A stretch of DNA of 56,436 nucleotides from Eubacteriales bacterium (lineage in GTDB: Bacteria > Bacillota > Clostridia > Lachnospirales > Lachnospiraceae), in NCBI GenBank assembly GCA_030524785.1, contig JAUNFZ010000007.1:1-56436 (forward strand). Reading direction: 5' to 3'. Below the pieces are notes generated by a model. That model did no database searches and had not been told where the DNA came from. It worked only from the letters and a program-made list of their open reading frames with translations. A program made the position numbers and the translations under genes. Each line of letters starts with the position of its first letter. The first letter of the stretch is position 1. Shown here piece after piece: positions 7,338 to 15,835 of the stretch.

Positions 7338-9299
7338 TCACTTCATCCCCCTTACCGCATTTTTTCCAGCCTTGATCTTGGTTACTAAAGGAATCTTCGA
7401 AGAACAGATATACTCACAGCATCTGCACTCAACGCAGTCCATCACGTTCTTGTCCTTCATTCCCTGCCAGTTTTCCTCATCCGCATATTTTGCAAAATAC
7501 AGCGGAGAAAGTTCCATGGGACATACGTCCACGCAGCGTCCGCATTTGATACAGGGCTGCTCTACCGTATGGTCCGTGTCAACAGCAATGATACCGTTGG
7601 AGCCCTTCATAATCGGCACATTCACATCCGGAAGTACAAATCCCATCATCGGGCCGCCGGCTTTTATCGTAATGTCGTCACCGGTCACACCGCCGCAGTA
7701 ATCAATCAGATCCTTGGTATTCGTACCGATCTTTACGATATAGTTGCCCGGATTCCTAAGTCTCTCGCCCGTTACTGTCACAACGCGCTCTACCAGAGGC
7801 ATCCCCTTCTGAATCGCATCGGAAATTGCTTTGACGGTGCTGATATTGCTTACAACGCATCCCACATCCGCCGGCAGTCCGCCGCTGGGCACCTGTCTTT
7901 TCATCACACGCTTAATCAGCATTTTCTCAGCGCCCTGGGGGTATTTCGTCTTAGCCACTACCACTTCGATTCCATCACAATCGGCCGTTTTTTCCTGTAA
8001 AAGCTTAATAGCATCCGGCTTATTGTCTTCAATAACGATCAGGCCCTTTTCGGCATTGACAGTTTTCATTACCGCCTTCAGGCCAAAAATCACATCATCC
8101 GCAAACTCCAGGAGAACTCTGTGGTCTGCCGTCAGAAGCGGTTCACATTCACAGCCGTTCAGAAGAATTGTATCGATAGGCTTCGGGGGTTTCAGTTTTA
8201 CCGAAGTCGGGAAACCGGCTCCGCCCATACCAACAATTCCCGCTTCGCGAACGATCTCCACAATCTCGTCCGGAGTCAGGCTTTCAAGATCTTTGTTCGG
8301 TTTTACTGATTCGTGCAGAGTATTTTTTCCGTCCGACCGAATAACAATGGACATACATTCGCCTCTTGTAGCATGTTTATGAGGCTCGATTGCAATTACT
8401 GTACCGCTGACGCTGGAGTGTACCGGGCTGCTGATAAACGCCGCAGCTTCTGCAATCTTCTGGCCGACCTTTACAGTATCTCCCACCTGCACCACAGGAT
8501 TCGCCGGAGCGCCTGCATGCATGGACAGAGGAATCACCACAACCTCCGGGTCAGGGAATTTTTTCAGAGGAAGATGCTCTGTAAACTCTTTGCGCTCCAG
8601 AGGATGAACGCCTCCGTAATAGCCCTCAAGCCTGTCCTCCCGTATGGACTTCACATAATCCTGTACAACCTTGAAATTGACTTTGGAGTAATCCCTCACC
8701 TGTACGGGCTGGTTTAAAAACTCGGAAAGGCGTCCCTGCTTTTCCAGCCTCTTGTATATTTTTTCCCAGGCGCAGTCTTTACTGCTGTCCACCTCGCATT
8801 TACCGTTCTTCGCGCCTCCGCACTGTCCGTTTACCAGGCTCTTGGAACAGTCGACGATGGGACAGATGCCTCCGGTGATATTCAGGTAGCACTGCGCGCA
8901 TGCGTCGCAGCTTTTCTTCGTCAGAGCCATGCCGTGGTGTCCCCGGTAATTCAGCGAATTGCTGGCCGCATACACCGGTTTTCCCGAAAGCTCTGCAACA
9001 GTCTGAATACCCAGGCCGCAGGAAACAACAAAAACATTCTCTGTGCCTTCCGGAATCATATCCTGCAGCTTCTTTTCCGTCTGTGTCTTATTGCACAGAA
9101 AGTCTACCCTGGCGCTGCCCGTAACCGTTTTTCCGCAATCCGCAGCAATCTTTTCAAATTCGCCGCAGTCCGGTTCATCCACGGTTTCAAATTCTTTGAA
9201 GCACTTGTTACAGGCAATAATGAACAGATGATCCTTATCGGCCAACAGGGATGCCAGTTCATCATTGCTTTTCAACTTATACTTGGTATAGTTTTCCAA
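7338..9299 (-). CDS. MetV-RnfC fusion (RnfC2-type electron-input subunit of MTHFR)
   Basis: 653 residues in two modules. Residues 1 to about 210 repeat the MetV fold (FIIACNKCFKEF, FVVSCGLGIQTV, then CDACAQCYLNITGGICPI and CSKSLVNGQCGG). Residues about 225 to 653 are RnfC/NuoF-like: a lipoyl-like N-part, GMGGAGFPT for flavin/NAD binding, GCECEPLLTADHR, and two 4Fe-4S motifs, CIKCGRCVDVCP and CVECRCCEYICS. The start is a TTG at 9299 behind GGAAGGTGA. RnfC2 of Acetobacterium feeds NADH electrons into MetVF; a similar role is expected here. It is the first gene of the operon; a promoter is proposed at 9425-9453. A membrane Rnf complex role is unlikely because no other rnf gene is adjacent. Confidence 0.88.
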   Translation of the reverse strand: MENYTKYKLKSNDELASLLADKDHLFIIACNKCFKEFETVDEPDCGEFEKIAADCGKTVTGSARVDFLCNKTQTEKKLQDMIPEGTENVFVVSCGLGIQTVAELSGKPVYAASNSLNYRGHHGMALTKKSCDACAQCYLNITGGICPIVDCSKSLVNGQCGGAKNGKCEVDSSKDCAWEKIYKRLEKQGRLSEFLNQPVQVRDYSKVNFKVVQDYVKSIREDRLEGYYGGVHPLERKEFTEHLPLKKFPDPEVVVIPLSMHAGAPANPVVQVGDTVKVGQKIAEAAAFISSPVHSSVSGTVIAIEPHKHATRGECMSIVIRSDGKNTLHESVKPNKDLESLTPDEIVEIVREAGIVGMGGAGFPTSVKLKPPKPIDTILLNGCECEPLLTADHRVLLEFADDVIFGLKAVMKTVNAEKGLIVIEDNKPDAIKLLQEKTADCDGIEVVVAKTKYPQGAEKMLIKRVMKRQVPSGGLPADVGCVVSNISTVKAISDAIQKGMPLVERVVTVTGERLRNPGNYIVKIGTNTKDLIDYCGGVTGDDITIKAGGPMMGFVLPDVNVPIMKGSNGIIAVDTDHTVEQPCIKCGRCVDVCPMELSPLYFAKYADEENWQGMKDKNVMDCVECRCCEYICSSKIPLVTKIKAGKNAVRGMK

Positions 9300-9424
9300 T
9301 TGCTCACCTTCCTTATAAATTGATATACAAACCTTATGCTGATCCGTCCTTTTTGTTTTTCAGCCTCTGCACTCTGAAAAAAGCAGGAAACAGACAGCTT
9401 AGTTCTGTTGTTCATACACGTTTA

Positions 9425-9453
9425 AATATAACACATATCAGCCATATTATCCA
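9425..9453 (-). promoter_or_regulatory. Possible promoter of the metV-rnfC/metV/metF operon
   Basis: Minus strand TGGATA (9448-9453), a 17-base spacer and an extended -10 TGTTATATT (-10 box 9425-9430) would give a leader of about 120 bases before the TTG at 9299. The -35 box matches consensus in only four positions. I see no riboswitch or terminator structure in 9300-9420. Confidence 0.45.
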
Positions 9454-9558
9454 GTACAAACGTATATTTTTCAACAAAACCTTTTTCATCAAAATCTAAA
9501 ATTTCGTTTTTGGGAAAGTATCTTTATAAAAAGAGCAGTAGGATTTTGATATTATTTC

Positions 9559-9567
9559 TGTTATAAT
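9559..9567 (+). promoter_or_regulatory. Extended -10 promoter of the AAA/PD-(D/E)XK gene
   Basis: TGTTATAAT (TGn plus perfect TATAAT at 9562-9567) stands about 70 bases upstream of the start codon. No good -35 box is visible at 17 bases, which is usual for extended -10 promoters. Confidence 0.5.
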
Positions 9568-9639
9568 TATTATGACATTTTATGAAGACTGAAAGCAGAC
9601 TGGATATTTAAGCAGGAATTTGGGCGAGGTGAAATGGAG

Positions 9640-11337
9640 ATGGAAAAAAAGAGACTTCCAGTAGGAATTGAGCGTTTTAAAGAGCTGCAGATAGAAAATT
9701 TTTATTATGTGGATAAGACAAATTTCATTAAAGAGCTTTTGACAGGATGGGCGAAAGTGAATCTTTTCACGCGTCCGAGAAGATTCGGCAAATCTTTGAA
9801 CATGAGCATGCTGAAAGACTTTTTTGAACTGGGAACAGACAAAGAGATTTTTGCAAATTTGAAGATTTCAAAGGAAACGGCTCTTTGTAACGAGTATATG
9901 GGAAAATTTCCCGTGATATCAGTTTCTTTAAAGGGAATGAACGGGGTAACTTATGAACAGGCGCTTCAGATGGCAATCCAGATTGTACGCGGCGAAGCAA
10001 GGCGATTCCAGTACCTTTTAGACAGCGAGCGTCTTACGGCTTATGACAAGGAAGCTCTGATTGCTCTCCTGAGGGAGGATATGGGGGAAGGTGTTTTGTG
10101 CAGCAGCCTGAAAGTTTTATCTGAATTGCTGAAAAAGCACCATGGCTGCGAGGTGATCCTGCTTATTGATGAGTATGATGTGCCCCTGGCAAAAGCATTT
10201 GAACGCGGATATTATGACCGGATGATCGTCTTTATTCGTAATATGTTTGAATATGCGCTGAAAACGAACGACAGCCTGAAATTTGCGGTCCTGACCGGAT
10301 GTATGCGTATCTCAAAGGAAAGCATTTTTACAGGCCTGAATAATCTGAAGGTCCTGTCAATCGCAGAGGTACAATTTGATGAAGCGTTTGGTTTCACAGA
10401 CAGAGAAGTGAGGGAGATGCTGGAATATTATGGGCTCTCCGATCACTATGGCGAGATCAGGGAATGGTATGACGGCTACCAGTTTGGAAACGTGGAGGTA
10501 TACTGCCCCTGGGATGTGATCAACCATTGTGATGCGCTGCTGATAGATCCGGACGCACAGCCCAGGAATTACTGGACCAATACCAGCAGTAACGAAGCAG
10601 TCAGGAGATTCATCCAGGAATCGGACAAAGTAATGGTAAGACGTGAAATTGAGAAGCTGGTTGCCGGCGAAGCGATCACAAAAGAAGTCCACCAGGAGCT
10701 GACATACAATGACATGTACGATTCTATCGACAACCTGTGGAGCGTCCTGTTCACTACGGGATACCTTACCCAGAGGGGAAAACCGGTTGGAGATAATTTC
10801 CAGCTGGCAATTCCGAATATGGAAATCCGGAAAATCTTCACCACACAGATCATGGAATATTTTAAGGAGAATGTGCCGAAAAACGGAGAAGCCTTAAAAG
10901 AATTCTGTGAGGCACTGAAAAATAAAAATGCGGAGGGTGTGGAAAAGCAGCTGGGGGAATATCTGAAAAAGACCATCAGTATCCGGGATACCTTTGTAAA
11001 GAAACAGATGAAAGAAAATTTCTATCATGGTATCCTATTGGGAATCTTAGGGTTTGAGGATACATGGAGCGTTTCTTCCAATAAGGAATCCGGGGACGGC
11101 TACAGCGATATCATAGTGGAAACAGACGATGGCGAGACCGGTATCATATTGGAACTAAAATATGCAGAAGACGGAAGGTTGGATACGGCCTGCCATGAGG
11201 CGCTGGAGCAGATTGAACGGAAACAGTATGAGGAAGCCCTCCGGGATGAGGGCGTCCTCCATATCCTGAAATATGGGCTCGCCTTTTATAAGAAAAGGTG
11301 CCGGGTGATGTCTGCCGCCGATGCCAAACAACAATAG
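9640..11337 (+). CDS. AAA-ATPase-like / PD-(D/E)XK nuclease-like protein (DUF1703 type)
   Basis: 565 residues. Of two in-frame ATGs (9634, 9640) the second is preferred because GAGGTGA then lies at normal distance. Residues 1 to about 220 are the AAA_lke (PF09820-type) domain: LPVGIERFKEL and YYVDKT, a Walker A variant RPRRFGKS and Walker B EVILLIDEYD. The C-terminus has a PD-(D/E)XK core: YSDIIVET, then GIILELKYAEDG. This family is spread in many copies through gut Firmicutes and Bacteroidetes, and its function is not established; nuclease activity is suggested by fold only. The gene stands alone between convergent neighbours, with its stop seven bases from the stop of the secreted GLUG protein, and may be accessory. 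Confidence 0.85.
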   Translation: MEKKRLPVGIERFKELQIENFYYVDKTNFIKELLTGWAKVNLFTRPRRFGKSLNMSMLKDFFELGTDKEIFANLKISKETALCNEYMGKFPVISVSLKGMNGVTYEQALQMAIQIVRGEARRFQYLLDSERLTAYDKEALIALLREDMGEGVLCSSLKVLSELLKKHHGCEVILLIDEYDVPLAKAFERGYYDRMIVFIRNMFEYALKTNDSLKFAVLTGCMRISKESIFTGLNNLKVLSIAEVQFDEAFGFTDREVREMLEYYGLSDHYGEIREWYDGYQFGNVEVYCPWDVINHCDALLIDPDAQPRNYWTNTSSNEAVRRFIQESDKVMVRREIEKLVAGEAITKEVHQELTYNDMYDSIDNLWSVLFTTGYLTQRGKPVGDNFQLAIPNMEIRKIFTTQIMEYFKENVPKNGEALKEFCEALKNKNAEGVEKQLGEYLKKTISIRDTFVKKQMKENFYHGILLGILGFEDTWSVSSNKESGDGYSDIIVETDDGETGIILELKYAEDGRLDTACHEALEQIERKQYEEALRDEGVLHILKYGLAFYKKRCRVMSAADAKQQ

Positions 11338-11344
11338 CACCCGC

Positions 11345-13519
11345 TTATTTTTTCTCTCCCACATCCGGCAGATCCCCGTTGCCCATACCGCGTTCTGCGC
11401 CGGAATATGTACAGTTTTCCACCTGTACGGAGTAGTCTTCTTCGCCGCTGGCATTGCCGATAATGCCGCCAATGTAATTGCGGTACACGATCCTGCCCGT
11501 TTTGTCCTGATACTCCTTTGGGTCGTTTATATGAATGTCGCCCGTGCTGTGGCAGTCCCTTAACACAAAGTAAGCGTCCTCCCCGTTGACGTACCTGGCG
11601 TCGTTCCCGTTATTATCCGTGGACAGATACAGGCTCCTGCCGATCTTTCCGATCACCCCTCCGGCAATCCTTGAAAGTGTAAATGACACGCTGTCCGCGA
11701 TCTCAGTCTTTTGTTCTTCCGTAAGATGGCTGTTATCGATAAACAATTCGCCGCTGTTGACACATCCTTCGATGGTACTCGGTATGCCTGCCATCCCCCA
11801 GCTCCCGGCAATTCCGCCCAGATAGCCGTTGATCTGCGTGACCGTGATTTTGCCGCTATTGCTGCAGTCCTTCAGTGTCAGCAGACTCTTTTTATTTCCT
11901 TCCTTTTTCACCGGGCAGTCCGCGCATCCCAGAATCCCGCCGGCGCCTGTTTCTCCGGTAACGGCGCCTTCGTTGCGGCAGCTCTCTATAGTAACATTCG
12001 CCGTATCGTCGTCATCCACTAATGTATAGATCCACTGCGCAAGGATACCGGCGCTGTACAACCCGTCCTCAGAGGTACAAAGCGTGCCCGTATTGACGCA
12101 GTCTCTGATCAGCACGTCGCCCGACCACGTCGTCATCAGTCCCGCAATCCCGCCGACCATTCCCTGTGACAGATCCGCCTCGTTGCGGCAATTTTCCACC
12201 GCCAGATTATACCCGTGGTCATTGTCTCCCTGACAGCTCAGTTTGCCGGCAATGCCGCCCGTATTGCCTCCGGTGTAGGATACAACCGTCCCGCTGTTCA
12301 CACAGTTTTCAATCCGCAGGCACCAGTCATTATGATCGTTGACGGCTTCCCCTACGATACCGCCCACCGACATGGTTCCCGATACGGAACCTGTATTTTT
12401 ACAGTCCGTGACCGTCGCCACGCGGCTCATATATTTTCCGCTCCCGGTGGCGCTCATAAACATCTTTCCGGCGATACCGCCCGCGCACACATCCGTCCCG
12501 GCAGAGGTCACGCCCTCTTTCATCACACAGTTGACCGTTCCCGCGTTTTCACAGCCGGAAATGATCCCGCCGCCGTATCCAGCAATGCCTCCTGTATTTA
12601 CGCTCATGGTTCCAAAATTAATCGTACCGCGGTTGACGCAGTTTGTCAGGTTGCCGCCGTTTTCGGCAGCTATACCGCCGATCGAACCCATCGAATCCTC
12701 GCGCACCTGATTGATCGTGCCGCCAAAAACGCAGTTCTGTACGGTTGAAAACGGGCCGCGCCGGTCGTCATCCTCCGTATATTCTTGATCGACGTCGTCA
12801 AAATAAGAACGTCCTCCGGCAACAGCGCCGCAGACGCCGCCCGCATCGCCGTCATAAACATCAATGACAATATTGCTCGTGCAGTCCGCCACCAGCGACT
12901 CTCCGTATACGCTGGCTGCAATACCTCCCACACGCGTTTCCACGCCGGACACACAGATATAAGACTTCTCCAGCGTCACACTCTTAATGACGGCGTCCCG
13001 AATCTCATCGAACAGCCCGTAGGCCTTCTCGTAGCTTTCGTTGTTGATATTAATATACATGCCGGATATAACGTGACCGTTCCCGTCAAAAGAACCCTTA
13101 AACGAGTCAAGGCCGTCTCCGCCGATTGGTCGCCAGTTGTACTGTGGGCCGTTTTGCGCCCACTGCTCAAAATCGGCCGTATCGTTCAGCTCGATATCCG
13201 CCGTCAGCACATAATACGCTTCTCTATAGCCCTTTTCGCCGTCTCCCTGCGCCTCCAGACGCATCCGTTCTTCCATCAGGGCCAACTGCCCGGCCGTCGC
13301 GATCTGGTAAGGGTCGTTCTGCGTTCCCGTCCCTCCGGCAAACTCCTCCGAAGCCTCAAGGTATACCGGCCCCGGCAGATCGCGGGTGACATATTCATAC
13401 CCCGCAGTCTGTGTTTCCTGCTGTATTTCCTGCTGTGGTTCTTCCTCCGCATTTACGCTACCAGTCATCAATGTGACGCACAAAAGGGCGCAGGCCGCCA
13501 ATACCGTCCGTTTATTCAT
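11345..13519 (-). CDS. Secreted GLUG-repeat beta-helix protein
   Basis: 724 residues, ATG at 13519 with AGGAGGCGGAG upstream. A signal peptide (LLCVTLMTGSVNA then EEE) directs export. After an N-terminal segment with GTQNDPYQIATAGQL, the body is built of about a dozen imperfect repeats of 35-60 residues, each with a C-x-N-x-G core (for example NCVNRGTI, GCENAGTV, NCVNSGTV, DCSNSGKI, GCVNSGEL) followed by GGIAG. This GLUG-type pattern predicts a right-handed beta-helix with cysteines stacked in a ladder. There is no LPXTG or S-layer anchor; the end is charged. It lies 92 bases downstream of the sensor kinase pair with no clear terminator, so it may be co-transcribed with, or a target of, that system. 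The binding partner is unknown. Confidence 0.8.
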   Translation of the reverse strand: MNKRTVLAACALLCVTLMTGSVNAEEEPQQEIQQETQTAGYEYVTRDLPGPVYLEASEEFAGGTGTQNDPYQIATAGQLALMEERMRLEAQGDGEKGYREAYYVLTADIELNDTADFEQWAQNGPQYNWRPIGGDGLDSFKGSFDGNGHVISGMYININNESYEKAYGLFDEIRDAVIKSVTLEKSYICVSGVETRVGGIAASVYGESLVADCTSNIVIDVYDGDAGGVCGAVAGGRSYFDDVDQEYTEDDDRRGPFSTVQNCVFGGTINQVREDSMGSIGGIAAENGGNLTNCVNRGTINFGTMSVNTGGIAGYGGGIISGCENAGTVNCVMKEGVTSAGTDVCAGGIAGKMFMSATGSGKYMSRVATVTDCKNTGSVSGTMSVGGIVGEAVNDHNDWCLRIENCVNSGTVVSYTGGNTGGIAGKLSCQGDNDHGYNLAVENCRNEADLSQGMVGGIAGLMTTWSGDVLIRDCVNTGTLCTSEDGLYSAGILAQWIYTLVDDDDTANVTIESCRNEGAVTGETGAGGILGCADCPVKKEGNKKSLLTLKDCSNSGKITVTQINGYLGGIAGSWGMAGIPSTIEGCVNSGELFIDNSHLTEEQKTEIADSVSFTLSRIAGGVIGKIGRSLYLSTDNNGNDARYVNGEDAYFVLRDCHSTGDIHINDPKEYQDKTGRIVYRNYIGGIIGNASGEEDYSVQVENCTYSGAERGMGNGDLPDVGEKK

Positions 13520-13611
13520 ATTCTCCGCCTCCTTTAGAATCTCCGCTCATTTTTCTTTAAGCTTATCATTTTCCAAAGGAGTTCTGTTTTCCCATTTCGT
13601 CGAACCGCACT

Positions 13612-14919
13612 CTAATTTCGTATTCTCAAGCTGATCTGCGCAGTAAAGCTTTCGTTTTCATATGACGTGCGGAAATCGCCGTCGTATTTTCGGGCAATGT
13701 CCGCCAGAATCTTATGACCGTAACCGGTGCCCCAGATCTTATTTTTGTGGTTTGCCAACGCCGTATTTTCGCACTTTATGATTAGATAGCCCTGCACAGC
13801 CCCGCCCGTCAGGGTGATCGCGGACGCTTTTCCCAACGCTTTTGCTTCCCTGCACGCCCTGACCGCGTTGTTCGTCAAATTGCTGAAGATCATGCAAAAA
13901 TCCAGTTCCGCGATTCCCGCCGTGTCCGGGATCGCCAGATCCACGCGCAGCGAAATGCCCTCTGCTTCGCATATTTTTTGTTTTTCCGCCAAAACTGCGT
14001 TGACAACCGGCACCGCGCAGAACGGATATTCTTTTGTAGCCGCAATGCGCACGGACAAATCCTGAAGCGCCGTCTCCGCCTCGCTATTTTCTCCCCGTTC
14101 AAGCAGCTCCAGTATAGAAGACAGGATGTTCTGATAATTTTCGCGTAATTGTTCCAGTTCCCGGCGGCGGACTTCAACCTGAGCGTAATGCGCGCTCTTT
14201 AGTTCTCCCTCGCGCTGAAGACGGCGAATCTTTTCCTGCGCTTCACGTTTTTCCAACTGGTTGGAGTAAAGCATGACCACGCCGACTTCCAGCACGATGA
14301 ATCCCCCGGCGTAACTGAGATATATGCCGTATCCGACATCGAAGATATCCCCAGGCCGTCCGGCCACGCATACCAGTATGCACAGAAATACCAGCTGCAG
14401 CATAACCGCGATCCATACGGGGCTCGCCTTCCGTCTTTTATTTTTCCGCAGTCTCTGCACAGCAAACAGGTAAATCATATTAAATAAGATCGTTACCGCT
14501 GTAACCATAACGCTGCGTTCCACAAGAGCGGGGTTTGAAAAATCGGCCGCCATAAAATCCATATTTTTTACGTCCCCCAAAAGCAGATACAAAAGCATCT
14601 CCGCAAATACCGTCTGCATGTCCAGCAAAACGCCGTGCGTAAACTTGATCCATAGCCTGTCGCCATAAAACCTGATCAGCACAAACGTCTGCGCCAAAAG
14701 TATTAAGGTCGTATGGATCCCGCCGTAATACACCGGCGGCATTACAAAGAAACTTTTGACCGCCACCCAGATAAGGCCTGAAAGCGTCCATGCGGCGATC
14801 CTCGTCAGCTTTGTGCCTCTGCGCGCCGTCAGCAGTCCCTCAAGGCAAACCCCGCCCACAACAAGCGTCAGCCCCTGCGCCACGATATTGATAATTTTTA
14901 AATAAAGCCCTCCGCTCAC
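13612..14919 (-). CDS. Membrane sensor with GHKL ATPase domain but no phospho-acceptor His (kinase-pair member 2)
   Basis: 435 residues from a GTG at 14919, 13 bases after the stop of the partner gene, with AGGGAG upstream. The N-terminal 210 residues hold about six or seven membrane helices; a coiled-coil (about 215-260) leads to a dimerisation helix and then an intact GHKL ATPase domain with N-box FSNLTNNAVRACREA and G-box GTGYGHKIL. Where AgrC-type kinases carry HDXXN, this protein reads LRENYQN: Glu260 (codon 14140-14142) replaces the histidine. It can therefore bind ATP but cannot carry the phosphoryl group at the normal place. Its upstream neighbour has the His and lacks this domain, which suggests the two work as a heterodimer. 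Confidence 0.85.
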   Translation of the reverse strand: MSGGLYLKIINIVAQGLTLVVGGVCLEGLLTARRGTKLTRIAAWTLSGLIWVAVKSFFVMPPVYYGGIHTTLILLAQTFVLIRFYGDRLWIKFTHGVLLDMQTVFAEMLLYLLLGDVKNMDFMAADFSNPALVERSVMVTAVTILFNMIYLFAVQRLRKNKRRKASPVWIAVMLQLVFLCILVCVAGRPGDIFDVGYGIYLSYAGGFIVLEVGVVMLYSNQLEKREAQEKIRRLQREGELKSAHYAQVEVRRRELEQLRENYQNILSSILELLERGENSEAETALQDLSVRIAATKEYPFCAVPVVNAVLAEKQKICEAEGISLRVDLAIPDTAGIAELDFCMIFSNLTNNAVRACREAKALGKASAITLTGGAVQGYLIIKCENTALANHKNKIWGTGYGHKILADIARKYDGDFRTSYENESFTAQISLRIRN

Positions 14920-14932
14920 ACGCTCTCTCCCT

Positions 14933-15835
14933 CTAGTCTTCTGAAACGCTGATCCGCTCCCGCAGATCGGCCAGCATCTTTTTCGCCTCGTCGCACCGTT
15001 CGTTTTTTACAAGGAACAATACCGAAGAAAGAATATTGTTATAATCGTGGCGCAGTTTCGCCATTTCCTCCCTGCGCGCCTCGATCTGCGCGTAGCGGAT
15101 CTTCTCCAGCTCCATAGCCTGCGCCAGCCGCTGCGCTTCTCTCTGCATTTCGCGTTTCTCCATATGATTCATATAAAACATCGCCAGCGCAAATTCCCAG
15201 ACGGTCCAACTGCATATCATTGCCATATACACATGTGAATCCCCGATCGCCTGTTGCGATCTGCTGTTCCACATGATCCAGAACATCAAAAACATCGGCA
15301 GCAGCACGGCGATCCATACAGGGCTTGCCGCCTCCCGCCCCTTTTTCTTCCTTCTGAATACGGCCATCGTATATACAACATTCATCAAAATAGTCAGCGC
15401 GGCGATTATCACCGTGCGTTCCGCCATTGCTGCCGACTGAAACGACGCCTGCATATTCTGAAGATCCAGCCCCTGTGTTCCGCCCATGAGCACATAAAGC
15501 AGAGCATCCGCTAAAACATTCTGCAAAAGGATTATGCTTGCATGGGCCAGCTTGATCCACGGTTTATCGCAGTAAAAATATTGCAGCATGAATATGTAGT
15601 ACAGCGTCCCAAGGATAGGATTAATCCTGATTACATATCTATTTGTCTGCGGAAAAAAGCATTTAATGCAGATGATCATACTGCCAATAATGCTCCAAAG
15701 TAAAATCCTCACCGCACGCGAGCTTCTGTTTTCGCGCGGCGTCAGCAGGACGTCTACGCAAACACCCATCTCTGTGACAGAAATGCACTGCGCGACCGCC
15801 GAGATCCACTGATAAACAACACCGCTCTCTGTCAT
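14933..15835 (-). CDS. Membrane sensor with phospho-acceptor His but no ATPase domain (kinase-pair member 1)
   Basis: 300 residues. The ATG at 15835 overlaps the response-regulator stop in ATGA, so translation is coupled; the longer open frame upstream lies inside the regulator gene. The architecture of the first 260 residues matches the next gene: multi-helix membrane domain, a basic RRKKKG loop, then a coiled coil (EKIRYAQIEARREEMAKL). The H-box is intact, LRHDYNNILSS, with His263 (codon 15047-15049). The protein stops at a TAG 37 residues later, exactly where its paralogue enters the GHKL domain. The 13-base gap to the next gene holds no ATPase remnant. It can be phosphorylated only by another protein, most simply the adjacent member 2. 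Confidence 0.85.
   Translation of the reverse strand: MTESGVVYQWISAVAQCISVTEMGVCVDVLLTPRENRSSRAVRILLWSIIGSMIICIKCFFPQTNRYVIRINPILGTLYYIFMLQYFYCDKPWIKLAHASIILLQNVLADALLYVLMGGTQGLDLQNMQASFQSAAMAERTVIIAALTILMNVVYTMAVFRRKKKGREAASPVWIAVLLPMFLMFWIMWNSRSQQAIGDSHVYMAMICSWTVWEFALAMFYMNHMEKREMQREAQRLAQAMELEKIRYAQIEARREEMAKLRHDYNNILSSVLFLVKNERCDEAKKMLADLRERISVSED

Noticed and set aside
14920-14932. Possibility that the His-bearing sensor is a frameshifted full-length kinase
   Set aside because: Only 13 bases separate it from the next start codon, the next gene encodes its own full sensor domain, and no ATPase remnant exists between them; the stop falls at a domain boundary.
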